64,000 bases of DNA from Candidatus Phyllobacterium onerii (GTDB lineage: Bacteria > Pseudomonadota > Alphaproteobacteria > Rhizobiales > Rhizobiaceae). Made by a program: the position numbers and the translations under genes. Positions 63,156-64,000 of this stretch are shown one piece after another. The stretch is from contig NZ_JAQMHX010000012.1 in NCBI RefSeq assembly GCF_028331445.1, positions 1-64,000 of the forward strand, in the 5' to 3' direction. Every line of letters begins with the position of its first letter. The first letter of the stretch is position 1. The notes beneath the pieces are model-generated. The model saw only the letters and a program-made list of their open reading frames with translations, was not told the origin of the DNA and did not search any database.

Positions 63156-63902
63156 TTAGCCGAGTTGACCGAGGATGGGAAATGTTTCGAGAAGCCAGAA
63201 CGAGAATGTCTGCAAGCCGCCTGTCAGAAACAGGATACCGGTCAGTACCAGCAGGCCGCCCATCAGCTTTTCCACCTTGCCAAGATGCATGCGGAATCGC
63301 GCTAGAAAGCGCATGAACATCCCGGAAAACAACGCGGCGACGATGAAGGGAATGCCGAGGCCGAGCGAATAGACTGCGAGGAGCAGCGCACCGTCGGCAA
63401 CGGTGTCACGGGCTCCGGCCAGCGCCAGTATGGGGCCGAGTACCGGCCCGATGCATGGCGTCCATCCGAATGCAAAGGCCAGCCCCATGACATAGGCAGC
63501 GAACGGGTTGGCGGGCGCTCCCTGGGTCTGGAACCTTGCCTCCCGCGAGAGAAATGCAAGGCGGAATACGCCGAGAAAATTCAACCCCATGAGAATGATG
63601 ACGATGCCTGCGGCGATGGCGATTTCCTGTTGCCACATGCGCAGGAAGCCGCCGATGGTCGATGCGCCAGCACCGAGCAGTACAAAAACGGTCGAAAAGC
63701 CGAGAACAAAACAGAAGGATGACAGAAGTAGCGCCTGCCGGACCGGCGAGATTCGCGCCGCTGCTTTATCAGAGCGGAAATCCTCAACCGTCACACCGGC
63801 CATATAACAGAGATAGGGCGGGACGAGTGGCAGGACGCAAGGAGAAAGGAAAGACAGAGCGCCGGCGCCGGCAGCAGTCAGGTATGAAACATCAAGCGCC
63901 AT
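63156..63902 (-). CDS. Cytochrome c biogenesis / thiol-reduction membrane protein, CcdA-like
   Basis: This is a 248-residue membrane protein of the CcdA/DsbD-beta family with six hydrophobic segments. FLSPCVLPLVPPYLCYMAG and AFGWTPCIGPVLGPILALAG each carry the conserved Pro-Cys or Cys-Pro that form the transmembrane redox pair. It passes reducing power from cytoplasmic thioredoxin to the periplasm for cytochrome c assembly or related thiol proteins. The ATG at 63902 gives the family's normal N-terminus. Nothing else is visible in 63903-64000. Confidence 0.88.
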   Translation of the reverse strand: MALDVSYLTAAGAGALSFLSPCVLPLVPPYLCYMAGVTVEDFRSDKAAARISPVRQALLLSSFCFVLGFSTVFVLLGAGASTIGGFLRMWQQEIAIAAGIVIILMGLNFLGVFRLAFLSREARFQTQGAPANPFAAYVMGLAFAFGWTPCIGPVLGPILALAGARDTVADGALLLAVYSLGLGIPFIVAALFSGMFMRFLARFRMHLGKVEKLMGGLLVLTGILFLTGGLQTFSFWLLETFPILGQLG

Positions 63903-64000
63903 CCGCGCTCCTTCACTGGCATTTTACTTGTCGCGGTGGATTAAGCCGAATCTCCTTGAAATTCCAATCACCTTTTCGCCAGTTTGGCAGCAAAGCCTAT

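Overview
The window looks like a chromosomal segment of a Rhizobiales (Hyphomicrobiales) alphaproteobacterium. The clues are the iron regulator RirA with Irr-type ICE boxes, a Mur/Fur-type box in front of mntH, a phosphatidylcholine synthase, an IalB-family secreted protein, the rhizobial order mfd-sdhE / recG / glmS / glmU, and promoters of the general-stress sigma factor EcfG type (GGAAC-N16-CGTT). Phyllobacteriaceae or a close family would fit; the genus cannot be fixed by eye. I saw no tRNA, rRNA, CRISPR array, intact IS element or prophage.

Layout. 1-2.3 kb: the 5' end of an rmlA-type gene (cut by the window edge), a small conserved-looking protein behind an EcfG-type promoter, a pentapeptide-repeat secreted protein and a DUF4864 protein. 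2.3-11.3 kb: a catabolic island with an amidinotransferase-fold enzyme and an AbgB-like M20 amidohydrolase on one side of a LysR regulator, and a spermidine/putrescine-type ABC importer plus a GlcD-like FAD dehydrogenase on the other. 11.3-20.1 kb: an operon of a redoxin, an AprA-like flavoprotein, an AprB-like two-cluster ferredoxin and a sulfonate/taurine-type ABC importer, flanked by two DHA2 MFS exporters; it is the best candidate for an uncharacterised redox pathway, probably organosulfur. 20.1-27.8 kb: OsmC, a TPR protein with an ECF sigma/anti-sigma pair, an acyl-CoA synthetase, an alpha/beta hydrolase, a COG4315 protein and a GFA-family protein. 27.8-30.5 kb: a large autotransporter.

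30.8-38.7 kb: a region of small stress-type genes. It holds two paralogous three-helix membrane proteins, a 5'-truncated tmpA followed by an intact-looking tmpB (2-trimethylaminoethylphosphonate to glycine betaine), three candidate small RNAs, three perfect EcfG promoters, a host-attachment protein, a DUF883-like protein, rirA, bfd and bfr. ICE boxes in front of rirA and bfd tie iron sensing (Irr, RirA) to iron storage (Bfr, Bfd). 38.7-43.4 kb: a BMP-type (nucleoside-like) ABC importer operon. 43.6-50.2 kb: quinone oxidoreductase and pcs, a UbiH-like monooxygenase, mntH, an AEC carrier, hspQ and ialB. 50.5-64 kb: a YejA-like peptide-binding protein, a FrnE/DsbA oxidoreductase, mfd, sdhE, recG, a cupin, glmS, glmU and a CcdA-like protein.

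The most unusual non-coding structure is a roughly 275-bp nested palindrome (58992-59266) lying exactly between the convergent recG and cupin genes. Its two inverted ends supply the TAG stop codons of both genes.
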